The notes beneath the pieces are model-generated. The model was not told the origin of the DNA and made no database searches. It saw only the letters and a program-made list of their open reading frames with translations. A stretch of 58,434 nt of DNA from Hominifimenecus microfluidus (GTDB lineage: Bacteria; Bacillota; Clostridia; Lachnospirales; Lachnospiraceae): NCBI GenBank assembly GCA_020687485.1, contig JAJEQR010000021.1, positions 1-58,434 of the forward strand. Direction: 5' to 3'. Each line of letters begins with the position of its first letter. The first letter of the stretch is position 1. The position numbers were made by a program, and so were the translations under genes. Below are positions 45,787-54,885 of this stretch, one piece after another.

Positions 45787-46231
45787 ATTAATCGCCAACA
45801 ATAAGAAAGCGTACCATGACTATTTTATTGAAGACACGTATGAAGCCGGAATTTCTCTGGCCGGTACGGAAGTAAAATCCATGCGAATGGGTAAGTGCAG
45901 CTTGAAGGAGTCCTTTATCAAGGACGAAAAGGGCGAGCTCTTCATCTACGGTATGCACATCAGCCCGTATGAGAAAGGGAATATCTTCAATAAAGACCCG
46001 CTCCGCGTGCGCAAGCTGCTGATGCACCGCTATGAGATCAACAAGATCATGGGAAAAGTGACCATCAAGGGCTATACGCTGGTACCGCTGAAAGTCTATT
46101 TCAAAGGCAGCCTGGTAAAGGTCGAAATCGGTCTTGCGCGAGGCAAGAAGCTCTACGACAAGCGAGAAGACATGGCGAAGAAGGATCTGCGCCGCGAGAC
46201 GGAGAGAGAGTTCAAGGTGAAAAACCTCTGA
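45767..46231 (+). CDS. smpB: SsrA-binding protein SmpB
   Basis: 154 residues. It shows [31 protein letters not shown], the typical start, then [21 protein letters not shown] and the basic C-terminal tail [17 protein letters not shown], which enters the ribosomal mRNA channel. SmpB binds tmRNA and rescues stalled ribosomes. ATG 45767 follows GGAAGAAGAAAC and overlaps the rnr end by 20 bases, so translation is coupled. No tmRNA gene follows within the window, unlike in many Firmicutes. Confidence 0.98.
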   Translation: MGKESIKLIANNKKAYHDYFIEDTYEAGISLAGTEVKSMRMGKCSLKESFIKDEKGELFIYGMHISPYEKGNIFNKDPLRVRKLLMHRYEINKIMGKVTIKGYTLVPLKVYFKGSLVKVEIGLARGKKLYDKREDMAKKDLRRETEREFKVKNL

Positions 46232-46305
46232 TGCCAGGATCAAAGGTGAGGAACAGCGATCGTGCCTGTACGGAGAGGTGTCCGCACCTGGGAGCCTTCT
46301 GAATG

Positions 46306-46334
46306 GTATAAAAACAAAAACTAAGGGCATCCTA
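46306..46334 (+). promoter_or_regulatory. Putative sigma-G (forespore) promoter of spoVAF
   Basis: GTATA (46306-46310), 17 bases, CATCCTA (46328-46334). This fits the Bacillus sigma-G pattern (-35 GHATR; -10 CATWHTA) at 11 of 12 positions and lies 47 bases before the gene. No sigma-A promoter is seen here. Confidence 0.5.
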
Positions 46335-46381
46335 TCCAATAAGAGAAACTTTCGTATAAGAGAAGAAAGGACACTTTTAAC

Positions 46382-47800
46382 ATGGATAAGATGCTGACAG
46401 GACAGATGGTTCAGGATTACAGTATGCTTCATGAGAAGCTGCGCCCGGACATGAACTACGATATTATAGAAAGGCCGCTCTTCATTGGTGGAAGAGCGGC
46501 CTTCTTTTACTGTGTAAATGGCTTCGTATCAGATGAAAATATTCAGAAAATTGTACAGTTCTTCCTGGGCGTCAAGGGAAGCGAGATGCCGAAGGAAGCC
46601 GAAGCTTTCGCCGAAAGTTATGCTGCCTACGGGGACGTTGTTTTGAAACAGGACATTTCCTCGCTGATTACGGCGGTTCTCTCCGGGCTGGGTATACTCG
46701 TTGTGGACGGTTATGACAGTGGACTTGTCTTTGATATCCGCAATTATCCGGGGCGCGGCGTGCAGGAGCCGGAGAAGGACAAGGTTCTGCGCGGAGCACG
46801 CGACGGATTCTGCGAGAACGTCGTTACGAATACCGCATTGATCCGCCGCCGCATCCGGGATCCGAGACTTCGCACCGAGATGTTCCAGGTGGGAGATATT
46901 TCCCATACAGATGTTGCTGTTGTCTATATGGAAGGCATCGTTCGTAAGGAACTTCTGATGAAGATTAAACATCGTCTAAAGCAGATGAAAGTGGACGCGC
47001 TTACTATGAGTCAGGAAAGCCTGGCCGAGTGCCTCTACCGGCAGAAATGGTTCAATCCGTTCCCGAAATTCAAGTTCAGTGAGCGGCCGGATACGGCAGC
47101 TGCGCATATTCTGGAGGGCGGACTGGCGGTCCTTGTGGATAATTCTCCGTCTGCCATGATCCTTCCGGCATCGATCTTCGATATGGCAGAAGCAGCGGAC
47201 GATTACTACTTCCCGCCTCTGACCGGAACGTACCTGCGTTTTTCCCGCATCCTGATCAGCCTGATCGCGTTGCTGCTCCTCCCGCTTTATGTGCTCCTGA
47301 TGCAGAACCCTCAGTGGATTCCGGAATGTATGCAGTTCATTAAACCGGCAGAGGAGATCAATGTTCCTATCGTGATTCAGGTGCTGATCCTGGAGCTGGC
47401 AGTGGATGGCCTGCGCCTGGCATCCGTCAATACGCCGAACATGCTCTCTACGCCGCTCAGTATCATCGCTGCGCTGGTACTCAGCGATTTCTCCGTAGAA
47501 TCCGGCTGGTTCAATTCGGAAGTTATGTTGTATACGGCCTTCGTGACGGTCGCCAACTACACACAGACCAGCTACGAACTCAGCTACGCGATCAAATTCT
47601 TCCGGATACTGCTTCTGCTGCTCACGGCGCTCTTTAATGCCTGGGGCTTTGCCGCAGGACTTATCATCCCGGTGTGGGCAGCCGCCTCGAACCGCACGAT
47701 CGGCGGCATGAGCTACCTCTACCCGCTGATCCCGTTCCGCTGGAAGGAGCTGAAGAACCGGCTGCTGCGACCGAGAATCCGTCATAGAACAGAAGAATAG
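46382..47800 (+). CDS. spoVAF: Spore germination protein, GerA/SpoVAF family
   Basis: 472 residues. A soluble N-terminal domain of about 280 residues has the family sequences VVDGYDSGLVFDIRNYPGRGVQEPEKDKVLRG and ALIRRRIRDPRLRTEMFQVG, which distinguish SpoVAF and GerA A subunits. The C-terminal part has four to five membrane helices, with LILELAVDGLRLASVNTP, a hallmark of the family. SpoVAF-type proteins act with the SpoVA channel in spore germination and in dipicolinic acid movement. No other spoVA gene is in the window. ATG 46382 follows GAAAGGACACTTTTAAC. A sigma-G-like promoter upstream fits forespore expression. Confidence 0.93.
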   Translation: MDKMLTGQMVQDYSMLHEKLRPDMNYDIIERPLFIGGRAAFFYCVNGFVSDENIQKIVQFFLGVKGSEMPKEAEAFAESYAAYGDVVLKQDISSLITAVLSGLGILVVDGYDSGLVFDIRNYPGRGVQEPEKDKVLRGARDGFCENVVTNTALIRRRIRDPRLRTEMFQVGDISHTDVAVVYMEGIVRKELLMKIKHRLKQMKVDALTMSQESLAECLYRQKWFNPFPKFKFSERPDTAAAHILEGGLAVLVDNSPSAMILPASIFDMAEAADDYYFPPLTGTYLRFSRILISLIALLLLPLYVLLMQNPQWIPECMQFIKPAEEINVPIVIQVLILELAVDGLRLASVNTPNMLSTPLSIIAALVLSDFSVESGWFNSEVMLYTAFVTVANYTQTSYELSYAIKFFRILLLLLTALFNAWGFAAGLIIPVWAAASNRTIGGMSYLYPLIPFRWKELKNRLLRPRIRHRTEE

Positions 47801-47857
47801 ATTGAGATATTTCTGTATATAAAGTAAAACCTTCCACATTATCTTAAAATTATCCCG

Positions 47858-47886
47858 TTGCGGCAAATAAGTAAAAATGATAAAAT
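47858..47886 (+). promoter_or_regulatory. Promoter of the esterase-like lipoprotein gene
   Basis: TTGCGG (47858-47863), 17 bases, TAAAAT (47881-47886), 43 bases before the gene. Confidence 0.6.
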
Positions 47887-47929
47887 AAAACCATCGAACC
47901 GGTCGAGAAAAGCATGAGGAGGATGTTAA

Positions 47930-49717
47930 ATGAAAATAAGAAAGTGTGGAAGGTTTGCAATCGCTCTTGCTCTGGCATTTTCAATGGCAGCCTGCGGACA
48001 GGCAGCATCCGGAGATGCGAATACAACTGCTGCAGCGGATACGACGGAAGCTGCTGCGACTGCAGAGAGCACGGTAGTGGAGAGTACGGCAGAGGAGAGT
48101 ACGCAGCAGGAGACAAAAGCTGCAGAGACAGAAGCGGAGACTCAGAAAGCGGCAGAAAGTGACAAGAAAGCCGTCAGCTTTACGGTGGATGAAGAAAACA
48201 AGGCGATTTATGCACCACAGGAGCTGGAGATTGCACCGGACAGCGATCGTGCATCGCCGGTAGAAGTGTATGAAAAGTTCGATTGGTATGTATGGAATTT
48301 CGATATTGATCCGGAGCTTGATGCAGTAGGAACCTTCGGCGATGGCGTAGGAACCATTTATTTCCGCTTATATGTTCCGGAGACAAAAGAAGGGGAAACC
48401 TACCCGATTGTTATGGGACTGGGCGGTCTTGGAAACAGCAACAGCTTTGTGAATAATTCCTATGCAAGATACGGCGCTTATTATGCCTGTGATACAATTC
48501 AGGAAAAATATCCAAGCTACGTACTTACCTTCCATGTTCCTTTTGAAGCCTGCACGAATTATGACGCAGAGCTGGCATATGTATATCAGTTCGGTGAAAT
48601 TGCCAAAGCGGTAGCGGCAGAATACGGAAACGTAGATATGGATCGCATTTATTCTACCGGACTCTCTCAGGGCGCTGGCTGGAGTTATGAGCTGGCCGCG
48701 GTGCAGCCGGATCTTCTGGCAGCAATTCTGATTGATGCCGGAACAACGGTACATACTACATGGGGCGATCAGTGCGACATGCAGGCGATTGCCGACAGTG
48801 ACGTTAACATCTATATTCTCCACGGATATAATGATCAGTATATCCCTATAAATGAAGCGTATCGAACCTATAATACGCTGCAGAAGATGGGAAAGAAAAA
48901 TATGCTGATGCGGATTACGGATGACAAGCATGGTATTGTGAATATTCCGTTGTGGTCGAATACCGAGATTACTGATTTTATGGACTGGATGCTGAGCCAG
49001 AAGAAGAGCGTTCCCTGCGTGGATACGCCGGTACTGGAAGAAGACGGCGAATATAAGGATTATCGCTGGGCCGGTGTATGGGCTCTGGAAAATATTGACG
49101 GCTGGCAGACAGCTATTGATTATGCCAACTGGGTAGAGCCGAAGGAAAATGCAACGTGGGAACAGCTGAAGAGCGACGTTGCTGTTGGTTTCGCAGATGG
49201 AAAGGGCGGTACCGGCAAGTGGAATCTGGCCAGAATAAGAATCGGCGATGAACTGCAGACGACATATGATGATAAGGGAAAAGTTGCAGGATTGCTTTCT
49301 ACGGAAGCAGATGCTGAGAAAACGATCGTAGTGAAACCGGGTGATATCCTGGCAGTTACGATTCAGGGTTACACCGGAGCTTATGGAGATGACTGGGAAG
49401 CCTTCCAGAAAGAGTGGAGTGTAGATTGGGCAGTATTAAAGGGCAGTGTGACGAATATTGAGCTGACCTCCGAAGCAAGCCCTACCGCAGTGGTACGTCC
49501 GTCAACGGTTGCACTGGCGAACGGAGCAGGACCGAACCAGAACAACTCTCTGTATACATGGAATGCAATCGATGGAAGACAGGTTTACTGCAGAATTGAT
49601 GTTGCAGAAGAGTTTGAAGGAGAAGAGTTGGTAGTTGCTTTCCGTCTGACCAGAGATCTTGGCAATGGAGAGTACGCTTCTTACTGGCATATGGTTCAGT
49701 GTGAAGTTCAGAAGTAA
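47930..49717 (+). CDS. Lipoprotein with esterase-like alpha/beta-hydrolase domain
   Basis: 595 residues. A lipoprotein signal ends in FSMAAC (Cys about 22), then a stalk of about 60 residues built almost only of Thr, Ala, Glu and Ser. The hydrolase part has the nucleophile elbow STGLSQGAGW (GXSXG, about residue 243), an Asp in LHGYNDQYIP and a His in DDKHGIV, so a full Ser-Asp-His triad seems present; it resembles PHB-depolymerase/feruloyl-esterase type proteins. A C-terminal domain of about 200 residues is beta-rich and unassigned. It is likely tethered outside the membrane to hydrolyse an ester. ATG 47930 follows GAGGAGGATGTTAA. Confidence 0.87.
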   Translation: MKIRKCGRFAIALALAFSMAACGQAASGDANTTAAADTTEAAATAESTVVESTAEESTQQETKAAETEAETQKAAESDKKAVSFTVDEENKAIYAPQELEIAPDSDRASPVEVYEKFDWYVWNFDIDPELDAVGTFGDGVGTIYFRLYVPETKEGETYPIVMGLGGLGNSNSFVNNSYARYGAYYACDTIQEKYPSYVLTFHVPFEACTNYDAELAYVYQFGEIAKAVAAEYGNVDMDRIYSTGLSQGAGWSYELAAVQPDLLAAILIDAGTTVHTTWGDQCDMQAIADSDVNIYILHGYNDQYIPINEAYRTYNTLQKMGKKNMLMRITDDKHGIVNIPLWSNTEITDFMDWMLSQKKSVPCVDTPVLEEDGEYKDYRWAGVWALENIDGWQTAIDYANWVEPKENATWEQLKSDVAVGFADGKGGTGKWNLARIRIGDELQTTYDDKGKVAGLLSTEADAEKTIVVKPGDILAVTIQGYTGAYGDDWEAFQKEWSVDWAVLKGSVTNIELTSEASPTAVVRPSTVALANGAGPNQNNSLYTWNAIDGRQVYCRIDVAEEFEGEELVVAFRLTRDLGNGEYASYWHMVQCEVQK

Positions 49718-49731
49718 ATGAATCTATCGGG

Positions 49732-49760
49732 AAAGAGTTGCGCTTCGGCGGAGCTCTTTT
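49732..49760 (+). terminator. Hairpin between the esterase-like gene and the ABC-like operon
   Basis: AAAGAGTTGCGC (49732-49743) pairs with GCGGAGCTCTTT (49748-49759) around a TTCG loop, with one mismatch and one G-T pair; the T-run is part of the right arm (CTCTTTTCC). It may be a terminator or only an attenuator. No convincing promoter lies between it and the next gene. Confidence 0.6.
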
Positions 49761-49788
49761 CCTGGTATTTGGGAAGGAAAAGAATGAC

Positions 49789-51252
49789 ATGGACCTGAGC
49801 AGGCGAAAAAAGGAATTTCTTCGTATTCATCATCTGGAGGCAGAGACGCAGGATAATCATATTCTGAAGTCTTTAACCTTTTGTCTGTATGAAGGGGAGA
49901 CTGTAGGATTCCTGGAAAAGGATGATTCCGGGATGGATGCGCTTCTGTCCATTCTCTGCGGGAGTGAGAAGCAGGTATCCGGGAAACTTTATCTGGAGGG
50001 CAGAGAAGTTTCCGGATGGGAGGAAACAGAGGCCAGAAAGCAGGGAATCTATCGGATTCACCCGGAAAGCAGCCTGATTCAGCATATGGATGTTGCAGAA
50101 AATCTTTGTCTGATGCGTCCTTCCATGCAGGTGCCGAGGACGGGAAAGCTTTTTTTGCGAAAAAAATCCCTGCATTTTCTGACGAATGAGTACCTGGAGG
50201 CATGGGGAATTTCGATTGACAGTAAAAAAAGAGCGGAGAGCCTGACTCGTCTGGAGACACTTCTTCTGCTTATTATAAAGGCGGAAATGTGTCATGCAAA
50301 AATGCTGATTCTGGATCATGTCTGTGAAGATGTGATCGGGGATAATACAGATGCCATGCTGAGGATTCTGAGCACCATGAAAAGCAGAGGGATAACAGTA
50401 CTGATCGTAGAAAAGCAGCCGGATTTGATGCTACAGTGTGCAGAACGAATTATGGTTATGGATCAGGGAAATCTGATCGGAGATTATTATGCAGATGAAT
50501 GTTCTGAAAAATTGCTGCAGATCCAGCTGGGAAGCGATGATTTGGAATATGGAAAGAATTCCATGGAAGAAAGAGAAAGTGAAATTCTGAATCAGGAGTA
50601 TTGCTTCTTCTGGGAAAATGATACAGAATTTATTTTTAAAGCAGGAGAGGTACTAGGGATTATATTGCCGCATATCAGCTGGAAAGAATTTCAGGGAAAA
50701 TGTGAAATCTTAAAAGGCAGAGAGCAAGAAAATAAGGCAAGGATTTCTGTTTTGCCGGGAGCAGAGGCTTCTTTTGGGATTTATCCGGAGTTAAGCCGCG
50801 CGGAAAATCTGAACTTTCGGATTCTGGGAAGAATCCGGGGCAAATTTGGAATGATATCGAACAGAATACTAAGATTCTCGTATGGAGAATATTTTTCCGA
50901 TCATGATCCATGGAGAAAATCGTCCGAACTTGGGACAAAAGAAAAAATGCAGCTGGCAATCGCTGGATGCAGCAGAGAAGATCCGGATATTATTTTGATG
51001 GATCATGTCAGTTATGGTTTGGACATGGAAAATCTGAATGACCTGATCCAGGAGATATATCTTTTGAGCGGGCGTGGAATTTGTGTTCTTCTTTTAAATC
51101 CGGGATATTTGCTGGCGCGTCAGTGCTGCACTTCCGTCTGGGCGCGGTTTCCGGGAAAAAAAGCAGGGATTTTTTCGAAAGAGGATATACAGGAAGGGTT
51201 ATTGAGCCAATACTTGTTTTTTGGGGATCGGGTATGGAAAGAAAACGAATGA
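49789..51252 (+). CDS. RbsA/MglA-like ABC protein with both nucleotide sites destroyed (pseudo-ATPase)
   Basis: 487 residues, the length of a two-domain sugar-import ATPase (RbsA about 500). The first half aligns with an ABC domain, but the Walker A position reads EKDDSGMDALL (invariant Lys replaced by Met, Ser/Thr by Asp-Ala), the signature LSGGQ is LTRLE, and Walker B LILDHV has His in place of the catalytic Glu. The second half has no P-loop (GIILPHISWKEF), a degraded signature (ELGTKEKMQ) and IILMDHV, again His for Glu. The frame is intact over full length, so the protein is probably kept for a non-catalytic role. ATG 49789 follows GGGAAGGAAAAG. AT-rich compared with neighbouring genes. 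It overlaps the next gene by 19 bases. Confidence 0.85.
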   Translation: MDLSRRKKEFLRIHHLEAETQDNHILKSLTFCLYEGETVGFLEKDDSGMDALLSILCGSEKQVSGKLYLEGREVSGWEETEARKQGIYRIHPESSLIQHMDVAENLCLMRPSMQVPRTGKLFLRKKSLHFLTNEYLEAWGISIDSKKRAESLTRLETLLLLIIKAEMCHAKMLILDHVCEDVIGDNTDAMLRILSTMKSRGITVLIVEKQPDLMLQCAERIMVMDQGNLIGDYYADECSEKLLQIQLGSDDLEYGKNSMEERESEILNQEYCFFWENDTEFIFKAGEVLGIILPHISWKEFQGKCEILKGREQENKARISVLPGAEASFGIYPELSRAENLNFRILGRIRGKFGMISNRILRFSYGEYFSDHDPWRKSSELGTKEKMQLAIAGCSREDPDIILMDHVSYGLDMENLNDLIQEIYLLSGRGICVLLLNPGYLLARQCCTSVWARFPGKKAGIFSKEDIQEGLLSQYLFFGDRVWKENE

Positions 51253-52289
51253 AAATGTTATCAGGTTTTTTTGCAGCAATGTTGTTTTGCATGCTGGTAG
51301 GCTGTTCATATACGACGAGCAGTATTTCCAGTGAGGAGATAACCGTAGGTTTTATGGCAGCGGAATTCTCCAATGAATTTATGATATCCATACAGCAGGG
51401 ATTTCTTGACCGGATGGAATTTTTTGGGTTGGAGGCAAAGATGCTTCTCTGCAATGTAGATCCGGCTCTTCAGATCAGTCAGGAGGAGGATCTGATTGTT
51501 CAGGGCGTAGATGCGCTGGTAATCCGACCGGCGGATTCAGAAATTGCAGAAACACTGATCGAAATTGCAGAACAGAATCAGATTCCGGTCTTTTTATATG
51601 ACTGCTATATTCAGGAAGAAAATGTCGTTAGTGTGATTACGACAGATAACTATGCGATCGGACAGATTGCAGCGGAAAGTATGGGACAGTATTTGCTGGA
51701 AAAACGCGGAGAAGCGGAAGGGAAGATCGCAATCCTGTCAGGAAATCAGGCCAACAGTTCTCATACGGAACGTGTTCGTGGCTTCCGGGAATATATACAG
51801 AACGTATATCCGGAAATTGATATTGTTGCGGAAAGTTCGGTATTATCCGAAGAAAAAATTCTTGATACTACGCAGGATTGGATGACGATTTATGGAAGTG
51901 AACTGTCGGGAATTTATTCCGTAACCGATTTTAATACCGTAATTGCGGTAGAAGGGATCGAAAGTCAGGGATATTCCACCAACTGGCGGGAAGAGAACGG
52001 AATTATTGTAATCAGTACAGATGGAACGCCGGATAGTATTGCTCTGATACGGGATCATCGTCTGGCAGGAGTTGTTTCACAAAATGCGGTAAAGATCGGA
52101 GAAAAATCGGCGGAGATTGTGGAGCAGTATTTAACGGAGAAAAAACAGGTGAATTCATTTTATTATATTCCGTCTATGTTGATAACTTCTGAAAATATAG
52201 ACAGTGAGGCGGTACAAAGTTTCGGTTTATGGGCAGACTGGTACCGGGAGCGAACGACAGGAGGCGGGGAAAAATCATGGAAAGAATAA
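51234..52289 (+). CDS. Sugar-type substrate-binding lipoprotein (periplasmic binding protein family 4)
   Basis: 351 residues. A lipoprotein signal (FFAAMLFCMLVGC, Cys about residue 23) leads into a type I binding fold: ITVGFMAAEFSNEFMISIQQGF, VDALVIRPADSEIAETLI, IPVFLYDCYI, NYAIGQIAAESMGQYLL, AILSGNQANSSHTERVRGFREYI and GIIVISTDGTPDSI all match the RbsB/periplasmic-binding-protein pattern. It should capture a sugar or sugar-like signal outside the cell. ATG 51234 lies within the end of the pseudo-ATPase gene and follows GGGGATCGGGT. It overlaps the permease gene by 13 bases. Confidence 0.9.
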   Translation: MERKRMKMLSGFFAAMLFCMLVGCSYTTSSISSEEITVGFMAAEFSNEFMISIQQGFLDRMEFFGLEAKMLLCNVDPALQISQEEDLIVQGVDALVIRPADSEIAETLIEIAEQNQIPVFLYDCYIQEENVVSVITTDNYAIGQIAAESMGQYLLEKRGEAEGKIAILSGNQANSSHTERVRGFREYIQNVYPEIDIVAESSVLSEEKILDTTQDWMTIYGSELSGIYSVTDFNTVIAVEGIESQGYSTNWREENGIIVISTDGTPDSIALIRDHRLAGVVSQNAVKIGEKSAEIVEQYLTEKKQVNSFYYIPSMLITSENIDSEAVQSFGLWADWYRERTTGGGEKSWKE

Positions 52290-53263
52290 AAGAGAAAAAA
52301 CAACTGCTGACGGATAAAGAAATCCGAAGTATTCTTCCTGTGGCCGGATTAACGGTGTGTGCCATTCTTATACTGGCTGTCAGTACAGATACCTTTCTGA
52401 GCAGACAGAATCTGCTGAATCTTTTTGCGAAAGCAGCATCGTCACAGGTGATGGCGCTGGGAATGGCGCTGGTTCTGCTCTCAGGGTATTTTGATCTCAC
52501 CGGAGGCGCGGTTGTTGTTCTTTCACTGGTTGGCTGCTTTCGTATGCTTCCGCCATTACATATATTTCCGGCAGGAACGGAAATTTTTGGGGTACTTGCG
52601 GTGGGAATTCTGTTGGGAGCGCTCAGCGGCACTTTTGTTGTCTACTGTAAGATGCCGTCTCTGCTAACATCGTTGGTTCTGATACAGATTTTTCGGGGAT
52701 TGGCTTTTAAACTTTTAGAGGGGGATAAAATCTCAGAAATGAGTCGTCCGTTTCGATGGATCGGAACCGTTGTAACGTCAGGCGGTATTCCTGTTGCGGC
52801 GATTCTTGTATTGCTGCTGACTGTCATCATGCAGGTCACTTTGCAGAAAACGGTTCTGGGATATCATGCCAGAGGGATTGGAGTGAATGCAGAAATTGCG
52901 GAAACAGCCGGAGTCCCTGTAAAAAAGGTCGTATGGAAGCTATATGTTTTTGCTGGTTTCTTTTATGGAGTTTCGGCCATTCTGTTGGCAGGAAGAGTAG
53001 GAGTAATCAGTTCTTCACTGGCAGACGGGCAGGAGATGAGAGTTCTGGCAGGAGTTGTTCTGGGAGGATGCTCATTATCCGGAGGAAAAGGAAGCTTTTT
53101 GGGGTGTTATTTGGGGGTTCTTTTTCTCACGATAATAGATAATGCGATTAATCTGTTAAATATTTCTTCGTACTGGGGACAGTTTCTGCAGGGAATTATT
53201 ATTTTCACTGCGATTTGGCTTGACACACGGATCAATTATGCAGGCAGGAGGAAAAGAATATGA
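52277..53263 (+). CDS. RbsC-like ABC permease
   Basis: 328 residues with eight or more hydrophobic segments. MALGMALVLLSGYFDLTGGAVVVLS corresponds to the RbsC signature (GGIDLS.G), and ARGIGVNAEIAETAGVPVKKV is the cytoplasmic coupling loop that contacts the ATPase in intact transporters; VVLGGCSLSGGKGSFLGCYLG is also conserved. The permease looks whole although its cognate ATPase has lost its catalytic residues, and no other ATPase is encoded nearby. ATG 52277 follows GGAGGCGGGGAAAAATC and overlaps the binding-protein gene; the stop overlaps the response regulator start (ATGA). Confidence 0.9.
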   Translation: MERIKEKKQLLTDKEIRSILPVAGLTVCAILILAVSTDTFLSRQNLLNLFAKAASSQVMALGMALVLLSGYFDLTGGAVVVLSLVGCFRMLPPLHIFPAGTEIFGVLAVGILLGALSGTFVVYCKMPSLLTSLVLIQIFRGLAFKLLEGDKISEMSRPFRWIGTVVTSGGIPVAAILVLLLTVIMQVTLQKTVLGYHARGIGVNAEIAETAGVPVKKVVWKLYVFAGFFYGVSAILLAGRVGVISSSLADGQEMRVLAGVVLGGCSLSGGKGSFLGCYLGVLFLTIIDNAINLLNISSYWGQFLQGIIIFTAIWLDTRINYAGRRKRI

Positions 53264-54885
53264 TTTCTGTTTTAATTGTGGATGATGAACCGGCAGTATG
53301 CAGACTGCTTCGTCATCTGATCAGGTGGGAAGAGTTGGATATGACATTGTCCGGATTTGTTTATGATGGCCAGGAAGCACTGGAACTTCTGGAAGAAAAG
53401 AAGCCGGATATTGTTATTACAGATATATGTATGCCAGGAAAGAGCGGTCTGGAGCTGATTCAGGAATCACAGTGCAGGGGATATGATATCAGCTATATTA
53501 TTATCAGCGGGTATCGTGAATTTAAATTTGCGAAGCAGGCAATTTCACTGGGTGTAGAAGATTATCTTCTGAAACCATTGAAAGAGCAGGAAGTGAATCA
53601 GATTCTGTACCGGATAGGAAATCAAATTCGAAAAAAGAAAACAGAAGAAGTTCAGCAGATACAGAATGTGAAGAAACTGGAGAAAAGTATACGGCAGAGA
53701 GGAATGGAGCTTTTGCTGTATCAGATAAATGAAAACCAGGGTCTGTCAATGTGGAATCAGCAATACTGTTTTTGTTTTCAAAGTGAGTTCTTTCAGGTGT
53801 GGATGATTCGGATTGATCCGAAATATAAGGAACGTGAAGACCGCCTGGTAAAGAAGGAATTGCTTCAGAATACGCTGGAAATGCTTTGCGGGATTTTTCT
53901 TGAAGTGTGCCCGGACAGTGAACAGATGTTGATGAAACAGAGAGGATATATATTAACCAATGGAGGAAAAGAAAAAGAACTGATAGAGGCTGCAGAAAAA
54001 TACAGGAAAAAATGGGGGCAGGAATACAAAGACTATGTACTTACAATAGCCGCAAGTCCAATTAAGAATGGAGCGTTGAATATTAAGGATGCAAGAATCC
54101 AGGCAGAAATGGAAATGAGGAGATCTCTGGCGGAAGGAATCGGCAGGGTATATTATTCAAAAATAGAACTTGCACCGCAGTCTGTATTCTCTGAAGCAGA
54201 GAAGTTAAGACTGACACAGGCGTTAAACAGTTGCAGTGAGGAATCTTTGATTCAGACTGTAAAAGAAATACTGGATGCAAAGGGAGAACCTGAAAAAAAT
54301 ACAGGGATTAAAGAAAAAGAAAAAACTGAAAGAGATCAAAATATCGAAAGAAACTGCCGAAGAGTGGAAAACGTTGAGCTTGGTATTACATGGATCAGGG
54401 AAGAGAAGAAAAAATTCAGTCAGCTGGAAGCAGAAGAAGAGGCTGACCGAAAAGAGAATACAGAAGAGTGCACAACGCTGGAAGAACTGGAGAGTCTTCT
54501 CTGGAGTGAATGCAGGAATCTTATCTTGCTGATTGAAAAATCCAGAAAGTTGCAAATCTCACTCCCTGTTCGAATGATTGAGCAGTACCTGAAAAATAAT
54601 TTCAGAGAAAATATCAGCCTGGAAGAAGTAGCGGCATCGGTTCATTTGACGCCGGTTTATCTTAGTGGATTGTTCAAAAAGGAGACAGGAAAAACCTTTT
54701 CGGATTATTTGTTCGAGATTAGAATGGAAGAAGCGAAAAGATTGCTTCGCGAAGATACAGTAAAAATAAAAGATGTAGCGGAGCGTTCCGGATATGCGGA
54801 TTCACGATATTTCAGTAAAGTATTTTCTAAAGCTTTTGGTATTACGCCGAAGGAGTACCGGCGTCTTCATTGCTGGCGAACATGA
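53260..54885 (+). CDS. YesN-type response regulator (receiver plus AraC DNA-binding domain)
   Basis: 541 residues. The receiver (1-120) has SVLIVDDEPAVCRLL, phospho-acceptor Asp in IVITDICMPGKSGLELI (about residue 54), Ser in IIISGYREF and Lys in DYLLKPL. The middle (about 150-430) is a poorly conserved, highly charged region with a Lys/Glu-rich stretch near 335-400. The C-terminal AraC domain with two helix-turn-helix units runs ISLEEVAASVHLTPVYLSGLF and DVAERSGYADSRYFSKVF. It overlaps the permease by ATGA. Base composition is A-rich, like the three upstream genes. Its kinase is encoded after a 20-codon micro-ORF. Confidence 0.93.
   Translation: MISVLIVDDEPAVCRLLRHLIRWEELDMTLSGFVYDGQEALELLEEKKPDIVITDICMPGKSGLELIQESQCRGYDISYIIISGYREFKFAKQAISLGVEDYLLKPLKEQEVNQILYRIGNQIRKKKTEEVQQIQNVKKLEKSIRQRGMELLLYQINENQGLSMWNQQYCFCFQSEFFQVWMIRIDPKYKEREDRLVKKELLQNTLEMLCGIFLEVCPDSEQMLMKQRGYILTNGGKEKELIEAAEKYRKKWGQEYKDYVLTIAASPIKNGALNIKDARIQAEMEMRRSLAEGIGRVYYSKIELAPQSVFSEAEKLRLTQALNSCSEESLIQTVKEILDAKGEPEKNTGIKEKEKTERDQNIERNCRRVENVELGITWIREEKKKFSQLEAEEEADRKENTEECTTLEELESLLWSECRNLILLIEKSRKLQISLPVRMIEQYLKNNFRENISLEEVAASVHLTPVYLSGLFKKETGKTFSDYLFEIRMEEAKRLLREDTVKIKDVAERSGYADSRYFSKVFSKAFGITPKEYRRLHCWRT

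Noticed and set aside
46232-46381. Possible tmRNA gene behind smpB
   Set aside because: The gap is only 150 bases, too short for tmRNA, and shows no tRNA-like ends or tag frame.
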